6,482 nt of DNA from Nitrospirae bacterium GWC2_57_9 (GTDB lineage Bacteria; Nitrospirota; UBA9217), in NCBI GenBank assembly GCA_001805085.1, contig MHEA01000050.1:1-6482 (forward strand), in the 5' to 3' direction. The position numbers were made by a program, and so were the translations under genes. Shown here piece after piece: positions 1 through 5,530 of the stretch. The notes below the pieces were generated by a model that did no database searches, was not told the origin of the DNA, and saw only the letters and a list, made by a program, of their open reading frames with translations. Numbering within the stretch: the stretch's first letter is position 1; each line of letters begins with the position of its first letter.

Positions 1-29
1 GGAGGCAGTCGTTCAGCTGCGCCGCTACA

Positions 30-641
30 TTACATCATGACGAGAACGGTCGTCATGGCAACAGACCAGATGACATCGGTTGGGATCTGGATCTCGCAGG
101 TCGAGTCGAGGAACAGGTCTGCGCGCGCGGGGAATTCGTCGTCTTCGAGCCAGAGCGTCAGGATGACTGGTATCCTGGGAAGGGGGTAAAGCAGCACGGA
201 GGCATCACCCGGGCGCTCGGTCCTGCCGCCATGACGTTGTCCCTTCTGCAAGAATCCTTCCCGGTTCTTTGCATACCGCTGAGCAAGAGCTTCGAGGGGC
301 AGCACGTGCGAACCCGCGGTGAAGATCTCTCCGCCTCTGATAGTATGGAGCTTCACGACGCGGCCGGTACAGTCAATATCCCTGGCATGCACCAGATACC
401 ACAGGACCGAGAGTCTGAAGAAAGAACCAAGTTTTCCAAGCAGCAAATCGCTTCCCACAGCAGTGCTCGAAATAGTTCTTTTCTGGAGCGAAACCTCGAA
501 ATCCATGCCAAAGGATATTATCCGGTAGCTTCCCGAACGAGGATCAAAGTAAACAGCAGCGGCTCTGCACACCGCATCAGGCCTGAGTGTGCCCAGAATT
601 TCCCATGCCTTGTCCTCTCCGGGGTTCTTGCTGTCCGTCAT
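30..641 (-). CDS. DUF3786 domain-containing protein
   Basis: Encodes a 203-residue soluble protein of the DUF3786 family; its function is not known and no catalytic motif can be named. The family signature is the C-terminal block at about residues 150-180: a proline-rich LPRIPVILTLW stretch, then LEDDEFPARADLFLD, matching the family's pattern of 'P-iP-l-lW--DdEFPa-a-lLFD'. An earlier block (YLVHARDIDCTGR, from about residue 82) also fits. The length is about usual for the family. The reading frame is open up to a TTG at 725, but I chose the ATG at 641: it has a GGAGG six bases upstream, and the TTG lies inside the -35 box of a strong promoter, so it would not be in the mRNA. The stop is TAA at 30-32. 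The gene is transcribed away from the rest of the window. The family assignment is from recognition of motifs and is fairly sure. Confidence 0.85.
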   Translation of the reverse strand: MTDSKNPGEDKAWEILGTLRPDAVCRAAAVYFDPRSGSYRIISFGMDFEVSLQKRTISSTAVGSDLLLGKLGSFFRLSVLWYLVHARDIDCTGRVVKLHTIRGGEIFTAGSHVLPLEALAQRYAKNREGFLQKGQRHGGRTERPGDASVLLYPLPRIPVILTLWLEDDEFPARADLFLDSTCEIQIPTDVIWSVAMTTVLVMM

Positions 642-655
642 ATGGTCCCTCCAAG
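642..655 (-). promoter_or_regulatory. ribosome binding site that fixes the DUF3786 start
   Basis: Read on the minus strand, TTGGAGGGACCAT precedes the ATG at 641. The GGAGG core is about six bases from the start codon. This decides in favour of the 641 start over the upstream TTG. Confidence 0.7.
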
Positions 656-696
656 GTCTCCTCTCGCCGGCCAATGCCGCTTGACCGTTAAGATTT

Positions 697-725
697 ATAG
701 TAGCAGTTTCCTTTCCTTTTTTCAA
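697..725 (-). promoter_or_regulatory. sigma70-type promoter of the DUF3786 gene
   Basis: On the minus strand TTGAAA (725-720) is followed by a 17-base spacer and TACTAT (702-697). TGC directly before the -10 makes it an extended -10. Transcription should start near 690, leaving a leader of roughly 48 bases before the ATG at 641. The ideal spacing and 5/6 match at -35 make this the best promoter in the window. Confidence 0.6.
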
Positions 726-786
726 AATCAGATGAACATCGGAGCTGCGGCAGGAGGAATGCCATGTAAGCAGTCGCAGGAATATG

Positions 787-816
787 TTGCATAATTCCGA
801 CTCTCTGAGTTACAAT
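787..816 (+). promoter_or_regulatory. candidate promoter of the small membrane protein gene
   Basis: TTGCAT (787-792) is followed after 18 bases by TACAAT (811-816), a 5/6 match to the -10 consensus; the -35 is weaker at 3/6. Transcription would begin near 823 and reach the start codon at 853 after about 30 bases. It diverges from the minus-strand promoter at 697-725, leaving about 60 bases between the two -35 boxes where a shared regulator could sit. Confidence 0.45.
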
Positions 817-852
817 GAGCCGCGTTTCAACAGCCATACCTGGAGGAGAATT

Positions 853-939
853 ATGTCGGAAGAAACAATGAGCATCATAGTCGCCGTGCTGTTCGTCGTG
901 GTGCTGGCGTTGCTCAGGAACAACCTCGGCGGGGGCTGA
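853..939 (+). CDS. 28-residue single-span membrane protein, unknown function
   Basis: A short gene that ordinary length cut-offs miss. It reads MSEETMSIIVAVLF then VVVLALLRNNLGGG and stops at TGA (937-939). Residues 7-21 form an unbroken hydrophobic segment rich in Val, Leu and Ile, long enough for a short membrane span. The N-terminus is acidic (EE at 3-4) and the first basic residue (R22) follows the span, so the positive-inside rule suggests a periplasmic N-terminus and cytoplasmic C-terminus. The tail is Asn/Gly-rich. Translation evidence is strong: GGAGGA at 842-847, six bases before the ATG, and a promoter-like element upstream. A hairpin (953-972) and a terminator-like hairpin (1028-1052) follow, so it may be its own small transcript. 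I do not recognise the family; it does not look like KdpF or CydX and no matching complex is encoded nearby. Confidence 0.6.
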   Translation: MSEETMSIIVAVLFVVVLALLRNNLGGG

Positions 940-952
940 GGGGCGAATACCG

Positions 953-972
953 ATTCCTTCTGTAGAAGGGAT
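953..972 (+). other. stem-loop downstream of the small membrane protein gene
   Basis: ATTCCTTC and GAAGGGAT pair in an 8-bp stem (one G-U) around a TGTA tetraloop. No T tract follows, so it is not a classical terminator. It lies 13 bases after the stop of the 28-residue gene and may protect or process its mRNA. Confidence 0.45.
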
Positions 973-1027
973 AAAGACGCCGGAAAGCAGGACAACCAGA
1001 AGAAAGACCGGTAACACAACGAAAGAG

Positions 1028-1052
1028 CAGCGGCTTATTGCGCCGCTGTTTT
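1028..1052 (+). terminator. possible Rho-independent terminator before the two-span membrane protein gene
   Basis: CAGCGGC (1028-1034) and GCCGCTG (1042-1048) form a perfect 7-bp GC-rich stem with a 7-base loop, followed by TTTT (1049-1052). The T tract is short, so read-through into the gene at 1069 is likely. It could instead act as a leader structure for that gene, whose start is only 16 bases further on. Confidence 0.5.
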
Positions 1053-1068
1053 CCAGACGGAGAATCGT

Positions 1069-1497
1069 ATGGTCGGTAGAAAACTGTATCAGCGGAAATC
1101 AAAGGTATATTTTTTTCTCGTGATGTACGCGATACTGGCGCTGGTCGGCGCAGCGCTTATCGCATGGTCTGTCTCGCGGAACCAGAACCCGTCCGCAGTC
1201 GAGGGATTCACTCTTATCTTCGGCGGGGGCATGGCGTATCTAACGTGGAGCAGGAGCAGAAAACCGCGGGTCGTGATCGGCGAAGAATACCTCGAGCTTC
1301 GCCAGCAGAGGAAGCCGGAGTTCGTCAAGTATAAAAGCATCAGCAATGCTACGAGAACGAAGGACCACCGGCTGGTTCTCGGCGTTCGGGAGGGACATGG
1401 GCTGATCAACCATTCCGTCCTGCTGAAGGACCTGGAGGATGGGGATGCGGAAAAGCTCACAGGGTTCTGCGAGAAAAAAGGATGGAAGCGGCGATAA
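1069..1497 (+). CDS. hypothetical membrane protein, two spans plus soluble C-terminal domain
   Basis: A 142-residue protein that I cannot assign to a named family. The N-terminus is basic (KLYQRKSK) and leads into a first membrane span at about residues 13-34. A short loop follows, then a second span at about 44-61. The basic stretch SRSRKPR (61-67) after span 2 places both termini in the cytoplasm. Residues 67-140 look like a small beta-rich domain (VVIGEEYLEL, KYKSISNAT, HRLVLGV) ending in a helix with many charged residues. This layout resembles bacterial PH-domain membrane proteins (YdbS/YdbT-like 'two spans plus bPH'), an inference from the pattern only. The ATG at 1069 is preceded by GGAG (1059-1062). 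It runs in the same direction as the gene at 1573, 75 bases downstream with no terminator between, so the two may be co-transcribed. Confidence 0.75.
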   Translation: MVGRKLYQRKSKVYFFLVMYAILALVGAALIAWSVSRNQNPSAVEGFTLIFGGGMAYLTWSRSRKPRVVIGEEYLELRQQRKPEFVKYKSISNATRTKDHRLVLGVREGHGLINHSVLLKDLEDGDAEKLTGFCEKKGWKRR

Positions 1498-1572
1498 GGT
1501 GCCGCACTCGGATTCCTTCCCGACATCCACCTGATTCCCCGGCATATTTTCCGTATTCAGAAACGAGGTCCC

Positions 1573-2157
1573 ATGAACATTATTGACAAAATCAAGCAGG
1601 CTTTCGGCAGAGGTCCGCTCCTTAGCCAGGACCAAATATCCCGGTTCAGCCTCCTGCCCAAGGACCAGGCCCGGAAGGAATTCTGCGACACGGCTTATGA
1701 ACTGTGTGCGAAGCGGGCCGCGGAATTCGTGAAAAGGGAGCTGGGCCGGGCTGATTCCCCTTACCAGGGATTGTCGTCAGCAGCCCTTTATCACGAGATC
1801 CTGGTCGTCACGTTCTGGCTCATGGACAAGGCGGCCGCTGACGGGAAAAACGCGTTTCTGGACGATCTTCACGAGCATTATTTTCGGTCCCATTCTGCCC
1901 CTGAGGGTTCCCGGGAAGAGCGGCAGAAGGGGCTGTCCGGCAAATATGAGCAGTATGAGGACTTCTGGAACGAGATCACCGGCCATTTCGACGAGTTCGG
2001 GCTCTGCGTGGTCAGGAACCTCTTCGGCACCGGGGAAAGCAGCAGGACGCGGGAAAGAACATTCTGGATCATTCAATACGCCGATGAAACGATCCAGGCA
2101 TTTTCCCCCCTCAGGAAGGTTTCGAAAAAGCTGTTTTCCCTGCCCCCTTCCTCCTGA
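1573..2157 (+). CDS. hypothetical soluble protein, probably alpha-helical
   Basis: A 194-residue protein that I do not recognise. It has no signal peptide and no membrane span; the hydrophobic stretch YHEILVVTFWLMDK (about 73-86) is too interrupted by charge and reads as a buried amphipathic helix. The rest alternates charged helices (residues 28-60, 88-106, 113-140) and a WIIQYADETI helix near the C-terminus (165-174). Three cysteines (38, 45, 145) and scattered histidines (74, 100, 102) are present but form no known metal motif. The start ATG has GAGG at 1565-1568, with a short spacer of 4 bases. The gene is followed immediately by a terminator at 2160-2180. Base composition resembles its neighbours, so there is no sign of recent transfer. 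It probably belongs to the same transcript as the gene at 1069. Confidence 0.75.
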   Translation: MNIIDKIKQAFGRGPLLSQDQISRFSLLPKDQARKEFCDTAYELCAKRAAEFVKRELGRADSPYQGLSSAALYHEILVVTFWLMDKAAADGKNAFLDDLHEHYFRSHSAPEGSREERQKGLSGKYEQYEDFWNEITGHFDEFGLCVVRNLFGTGESSRTRERTFWIIQYADETIQAFSPLRKVSKKLFSLPPSS

Positions 2158-2159
2158 TT

Positions 2160-2180
2160 CAGCACTCTGTGCTGTTTTTT
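2160..2180 (+). terminator. Rho-independent terminator after the gene ending at 2157
   Basis: CAGCAC (2160-2165) and GTGCTG (2169-2174) form a perfect 6-bp stem around a three-base loop (TCT), followed by six T residues (2175-2180). It begins two bases after the TGA stop of the upstream gene. The stem is short but the T tract and position are classical. Confidence 0.7.
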
Positions 2181-2481
2181 AATCTGGATTGGGATGTTAC
2201 ATTTCGTAGCCGATCCGGTAACGTTCGTGTTCCGAAACGTAACGATATATTAAAAAACAACACATTACAAAAATATTCAGGCAATATATGTATTGGTAAT
2301 CGAAATTTGAAAAAAACATCAGCCCGTTCAGTCACGTGGGCAGCGATGGTCTTGTCTCCTTATATAGAAATTAATTCTCCCGATCCTTTTCCATGAAAAA
2401 TCATAATGTTATTTTTTGTTTACTGACAAAGAGAAGGTTTTTTTAGCGCCTGCAGCTTCAGCCGCTTCCCTGTTGATATCG

Positions 2482-2505
2482 TTCCCCAGCCTCTTCCCCA
2501 GCCTC
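2482..2505. repeat. tandem duplication of a 12-base unit
   Basis: TTCCCCAGCCTC occurs twice head to tail without mismatch (2482-2493 and 2494-2505). A length of 12 preserves any reading frame through it. It is likely a small slippage duplication; a role as a repeated binding site is possible but not shown. Confidence 0.7.
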
Positions 2506-2518
2506 GATTCAATCCTCC

Positions 2519-2549
2519 TTGATTTTGGTATTTTATTTGCTTCTAAAAT
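2519..2549 (+). promoter_or_regulatory. candidate promoter of the regulator/symporter cluster
   Basis: TTGATT (2519-2524) and TAAAAT (2544-2549, 5/6 to consensus) are separated by 19 bases, longer than ideal. Transcription would start near 2556. A competing -10, TTATAC (2555-2560), lacks a well-placed -35. Placing a start here would put the dyad at 2563-2576 in the first 20 bases of the mRNA. Confidence 0.3.
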
Positions 2550-2562
2550 AGCAATTATACGT

Positions 2563-2576
2563 GAAACACCTGTTTC
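2563..2576. promoter_or_regulatory. perfect dyad in front of the regulator start codon, possible operator
   Basis: GAAACA and TGTTTC form a perfect inverted repeat with a 2-base centre (CC). It ends three bases before the ATG at 2580, exactly where a ribosome binding site would normally lie. It could be a protein operator or an RNA hairpin (5-bp stem, ACCT loop) that limits translation. Confidence 0.4.
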
Positions 2577-2579
2577 CGC

Positions 2580-4493
2580 ATGCCGATGATCATTGACGAT
2601 ACAATTCAATTCCTCAAGAAAGTACCGCCATTTCAGTTTTTGAACGATGCCGAGGTAAAGGTCATCGCTGAAAACCTGACCATGGAGTTCTATCGCAAGG
2701 ATACGGTCATCCTGCAACAGGATGATCCGGCAAGCGATGCGCTTAGGATCATTAAAAAAGGCGGGGTGCAGGTGTCGGTCAGGACCGAGAACGGCGACCA
2801 CATGATCATCGATCAGCGCGGTGAGGGAGACACCTTCGGCCTGATGTCGCTCATCGGCAAGGACAGGCAGAAGACGACTGTTACGACGCTGGAGGATACC
2901 ATCTGTTTCCTGCTGGGCAGGGAAAGAATCGTGAAACTGATCGAGTCGAATCCGGGCTTCACCGAGTATTTCCTTCAGTCCCATTTCACGAAGTACGTGG
3001 ACAACGTCTATCGTGAAATGCACAACAAGAGCCTCTTTTACGGAAGCAGCGATCACCTCCTGTTCACGACGCCGGTGGGGGAAATCGCAACGAAAGATGT
3101 CGTCACGGTCCGTGACGACGCAACGATCAAAGAAGCTGCCTTGCAGATGTCGAAATATCGCATCAGTTCGCTGATTGTCGTGGACGGCCGCCAGCTTCCC
3201 GTCGGCATCGTGACGGACCGCGATCTGCGGGAGAAGGTGGTCGCGCGGGGCCGGAGCGTCAACGACGCGGTACGGGACGTCATGTCCCTCCCCCTGGTGC
3301 GGGTGGATGTGAAGGATTACTGCTTCGAGGCCGTGCTGAAGATGATCAAGCACAACATCCACCACATCCTGGTCATCAAGGAGGGACAACTGAAGGGCGT
3401 TCTCACGAACCATGATCTCATGTTGCTCCAGGGAACGTCCCCTCTGTCCTTTGCGAAGGATCTGGAGAGCCAGGAGACGATCGACGGGCTGGTTCCCGTA
3501 TCGGTCAAGATCAACCGGGTGATAGGGCTCCTGCTGAAAGAAGGCGCAAAGGCAAGCAACATCACGAAGATCATCACGGAGCTGAACGATCGCCTCGTGC
3601 GCAAAGTGCTCGAGATCGCGGAAAAGAAACACGGCAGGCCGCCGGTGCCCTTTTGCTGGATCTCCTTCGGGAGCGAAGGCCGGAAGGAACAGACCTTCAA
3701 GACGGACCAGGACAACGCGATTATATACGCCGACCCTTCAACGCCGGAACAGGAGGAGCGGGCGAAAGCGTATTTTGGCCGGTTCGCGTCCTTTGTCCGG
3801 GACAGCCTGGTGCAGTGCGGGTTTCCCCTCTGCCCGGCCGACTATATGGCCAGCAATCCCCGGTGGTGCCAGCCGCTCAAGGTCTGGAAGAATTATTTCT
3901 CCTCATGGATCTCCCACCCCACGCCGGAGGCGATCCTGAGGTCCCTCATCTTCTTTGATTTCCGTCCGCTTTTCTGCGGCGAGGAGCTGGCGCAGGAGCT
4001 GCGCGAATTCCTGACGGAGCAACTGGCCGGCCGCAACCTGTTCCTGGCGCAGATGGCCGCGGCAACCACAAAGAACAGGCCTCCGCTTGGTTTCTTCAAA
4101 ACGTTTCTGGTCGAGAAGGACGGCGAACACAAGCACGAGCTGAACCTGAAGCTCCGGGGCATCGGTCCGCTCGTGGACATCGTCCGGCTTTTCGCCCTCG
4201 AGACCGGCGTGCAGGAGACTTCGACGCTGGAGCGGATCGAGGCCATGAAAGGGAAACACCCGACCATGGACTCACTGGGGGACGAACTCGGGCAGGCCTT
4301 CGAGATCATCACGCTGCTTCGGATCCACCACCAGGTGGAGCAGCTGGAGCGGGGCGAGAACCCGGATAACTTCATCAACCCGAGCAAATTGAGCAACCTG
4401 GAGAAGAGGATCCTGAAGGAATCGTTCCAGGTCATTTCACGGATGCAGGAAGGCATCATCGACCAGTACGGACCGGGAATGGTTGGAGGATAA
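2580..4493 (+). CDS. cNMP-binding / CBS-pair / DUF294 nucleotidyltransferase-like regulator
   Basis: A 637-residue cytoplasmic signalling protein with no membrane span. Domains in order: a cyclic-nucleotide-binding (CAP-ED) fold at about 10-130; a CBS pair at about 163-222 and 230-285, with the nucleotide-contact motif GIVTDRDLR (209-217) in the first and GVLTNHDL (273-280) in the second; a GlnD-like DUF294 nucleotidyltransferase domain at about 300-440, with the motif GSEGRKEQTFKTDQDNA (364-380) carrying the metal-binding pair D376/D378; and a helical DUF294 C-terminal domain at about 470-630. The phosphate-binding cassette of the first domain reads FGLMSLIGKDRQ (86-97): R96 is kept, but the glutamate that usually contacts the ribose is Leu88, so cAMP binding is doubtful. 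Transfer activity is inferred only. The start at 2580 is forced by a stop at 2562-2564, and no Shine-Dalgarno is visible. The exonuclease-like gene follows after 9 bases. The family is often found beside sodium:solute symporters, so it may control uptake. Confidence 0.93.
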   Translation: MPMIIDDTIQFLKKVPPFQFLNDAEVKVIAENLTMEFYRKDTVILQQDDPASDALRIIKKGGVQVSVRTENGDHMIIDQRGEGDTFGLMSLIGKDRQKTTVTTLEDTICFLLGRERIVKLIESNPGFTEYFLQSHFTKYVDNVYREMHNKSLFYGSSDHLLFTTPVGEIATKDVVTVRDDATIKEAALQMSKYRISSLIVVDGRQLPVGIVTDRDLREKVVARGRSVNDAVRDVMSLPLVRVDVKDYCFEAVLKMIKHNIHHILVIKEGQLKGVLTNHDLMLLQGTSPLSFAKDLESQETIDGLVPVSVKINRVIGLLLKEGAKASNITKIITELNDRLVRKVLEIAEKKHGRPPVPFCWISFGSEGRKEQTFKTDQDNAIIYADPSTPEQEERAKAYFGRFASFVRDSLVQCGFPLCPADYMASNPRWCQPLKVWKNYFSSWISHPTPEAILRSLIFFDFRPLFCGEELAQELREFLTEQLAGRNLFLAQMAAATTKNRPPLGFFKTFLVEKDGEHKHELNLKLRGIGPLVDIVRLFALETGVQETSTLERIEAMKGKHPTMDSLGDELGQAFEIITLLRIHHQVEQLERGENPDNFINPSKLSNLEKRILKESFQVISRMQEGIIDQYGPGMVGG

Positions 4494-4502
4494 CAGGGAA
4501 CG

Positions 4503-5174
4503 ATGTTCGGTTTTTTCGGCATAAACAGGACCCATCTCGTTCTTGAGGACGAAACAGTGCTGGACCTGTGCGCCCCCATTGACGAAGTCTGCTACGTGGT
4601 GCTTGATACCGAGCTGACCGGCCTGGATGTGAAGAAGGATTCCATCGTCTCCATCGGGGCCGTCAGGATGACGGGGGGAAGGATACACCTGGGAAGGACG
4701 CTCGACCTCATGGTCAGCCCCGAAACGTCGCTGACCTCTGCCAGCGTACTCGTTCACGGGATTACGCCCTCGGAAGTCGAGAACAAGCCTTCGATCTGCA
4801 GCGTCCTCGATGAATTTCGGAGGTTCTGCGAGGGGTGCGTCGTGGTCGGCCATTTCGTTTCCCTCGACCTGGCGTTCCTGAACCGGGAATGCAAGAGGCT
4901 TCAGGAGCGCCGGATCGACCAGCCGGCGGTCGATACGTGGCGGCTGCAGACCTGGATCCAGAACCAGACCAGCGCTGCTGCGCGGGACTTTCGGGACGCA
5001 GGCGAGAACGACCTCTTCTCCCTGGCGAAAAAGCACAATATCCCGGTAACGAACGCTCACAATGCGCTGGCCGACGCCTTCGTTACTGCGCAGCTCTTTC
5101 AACGGTTTCTGAGTGCACTGCCGCCCCTGGGCGTCAGCACCGTCAAGGACCTTCTGAGAATAGGAAAACCATAG
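4503..5174 (+). CDS. DEDDh-family 3'-5' exonuclease-like protein (DnaQ/PolC epsilon-type fold)
   Basis: A 223-residue protein with the three exonuclease motifs in order. Exo I is VVLDTELTGL (32-41) with D35 and E37; Exo II is VVGHFVSLDLAFL (114-126) with D122; Exo III is HNALADAFVTAQLF (186-199) with H186 and D191. All five DEDDh residues for two-metal hydrolysis of nucleic acid 3' ends are therefore present. In Exo II the usual Asn of the GHN turn is Phe118. The protein lacks polymerase, helicase or BRCT domains, so it is a free-standing exonuclease-fold protein, not a Pol III epsilon subunit. It is about the usual length for such proteins. AGGGA (4495-4499) and the GGAGGA inside the end of the upstream gene can serve ribosomes; the 9-base gap indicates one operon with the regulator. 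Its target, whether DNA, RNA or a nucleotide signal, cannot be told from sequence. Confidence 0.9.
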   Translation: MFGFFGINRTHLVLEDETVLDLCAPIDEVCYVVLDTELTGLDVKKDSIVSIGAVRMTGGRIHLGRTLDLMVSPETSLTSASVLVHGITPSEVENKPSICSVLDEFRRFCEGCVVVGHFVSLDLAFLNRECKRLQERRIDQPAVDTWRLQTWIQNQTSAAARDFRDAGENDLFSLAKKHNIPVTNAHNALADAFVTAQLFQRFLSALPPLGVSTVKDLLRIGKP

Positions 5175-5251
5175 GGGGAGGGGGTGAATATAAACAAAGA
5201 AATTCGAAGTTCAAATTGCAAATTTCACATTATCAATGGAGGAGGTTGCAA

Positions 5252-5530
5252 ATGGCTAAAGAGTTGCAAGGTCTCGACAAAGACAAGTTGAAGCAGTACT
5301 GGGCCGTGAACGTGCGACTCACGGCGATCATCATGGGCATCTGGTTCGTCGTTACCTACGTCTGCGCGTTCTTCGCGCCCCAATTGAACCAGATCGTGAT
5401 CCTCGGGTTCCCCATGGGATATTACATGGGCGCCCAGGGATCGCTGATCATCTTCGTCGTGCTCATCTTCTGGTATGCGGCCAGGATGAACAAGGCGGAC
5501 AAAGAATTCGGCGTTGAGGAGGAAGAATAA
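5252..5530 (+). CDS. sodium:solute symporter small subunit (DUF4212 / TIGR03647 type)
   Basis: A 92-residue inner-membrane protein. The N-terminus is charged (KELQGLDKDKLKQYW), leading into a first span at about residues 20-42 and a second at about 53-77, and ending in an acidic tail (VEEEEE). The motif LKQYWAVNVRL plus GFPMGYYMGAQGSL between and within the spans is characteristic of the DUF4212 small-subunit family, found almost always directly upstream of a sodium:solute symporter, as here. The start ATG at 5252 is set by GGAGGAGG (5238-5245), six bases upstream; the frame is open much further upstream but only as a shadow of the exonuclease gene. The stop TAA abuts the next ATG. A 77-base gap separates it from the exonuclease gene and holds a GAAATT/AATTTC dyad (5199-5204 with 5221-5226) but no clear promoter. 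Confidence 0.93.
   Translation: MAKELQGLDKDKLKQYWAVNVRLTAIIMGIWFVVTYVCAFFAPQLNQIVILGFPMGYYMGAQGSLIIFVVLIFWYAARMNKADKEFGVEEEE

Larger units (their letters stand above)
2181..2579. other. gene-free, mostly AT-rich intergenic region
   Basis: About 400 bases with no supportable gene on either strand. The first part (to about 2440) has many A and T runs, unlike the GC-rich coding DNA on both sides; the ORF at 2169-2396 is low-quality peptide with no ribosome site. Visible elements are a short dyad CAATA-TATG-TATTG (2282-2295), a CACGTG hexamer (2333-2338), a TTTGT/ACAAA weak hairpin (2415-2430), a seven-T run near 2438-2444, a tandem 12-base repeat (2482-2505), and a candidate promoter and dyad just before the next gene. 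It is presumably the control region for the cluster starting at 2580. Confidence 0.6.

Noticed and set aside
231..794. 187-codon plus-strand frame across the DUF3786 gene
   Set aside because: It lies antisense to a clear family member, has no ribosome site, and its peptide is low-quality. It is a shadow.
748..794. 11-codon frame starting ATGCCATGTAAG as a leader peptide
   Set aside because: The AGGAGGA overlaps or touches the ATG, leaving no spacer, and the frame lies upstream of the candidate promoter start.
2321..2340. GCCC...GGGC with CACGTG, considered as a riboswitch fragment
   Set aside because: The pairing is only four strong pairs plus wobbles, and no conserved c-di-GMP or other riboswitch core can be matched.
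2169..2396. 75-codon plus-strand frame in the AT-rich gap
   Set aside because: It starts inside the terminator hairpin, has no Shine-Dalgarno, and the peptide shows no domain-like pattern.
2580..3632. Minus-strand 407-codon frame within the regulator gene
   Set aside because: It mirrors the strongly supported cNMP/CBS coding region and has the His/Asp/Arg-rich look of a reverse-strand shadow. Only its tail outside the gene is kept as a low-interest finding.
3893..5102. Long minus-strand frames opposite the DUF294 end and the exonuclease gene
   Set aside because: The opposite strand has complete domain motifs in both genes. These frames are by-products of GC-rich codon positions.
5237..5250. 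Sigma54-like TGGAGGAGGTTGCA before the small symporter subunit
   Set aside because: GG and GC are 10 bases apart rather than the required 12, and the element sits on the start codon as a ribosome binding site. A start here would also remove the leader.
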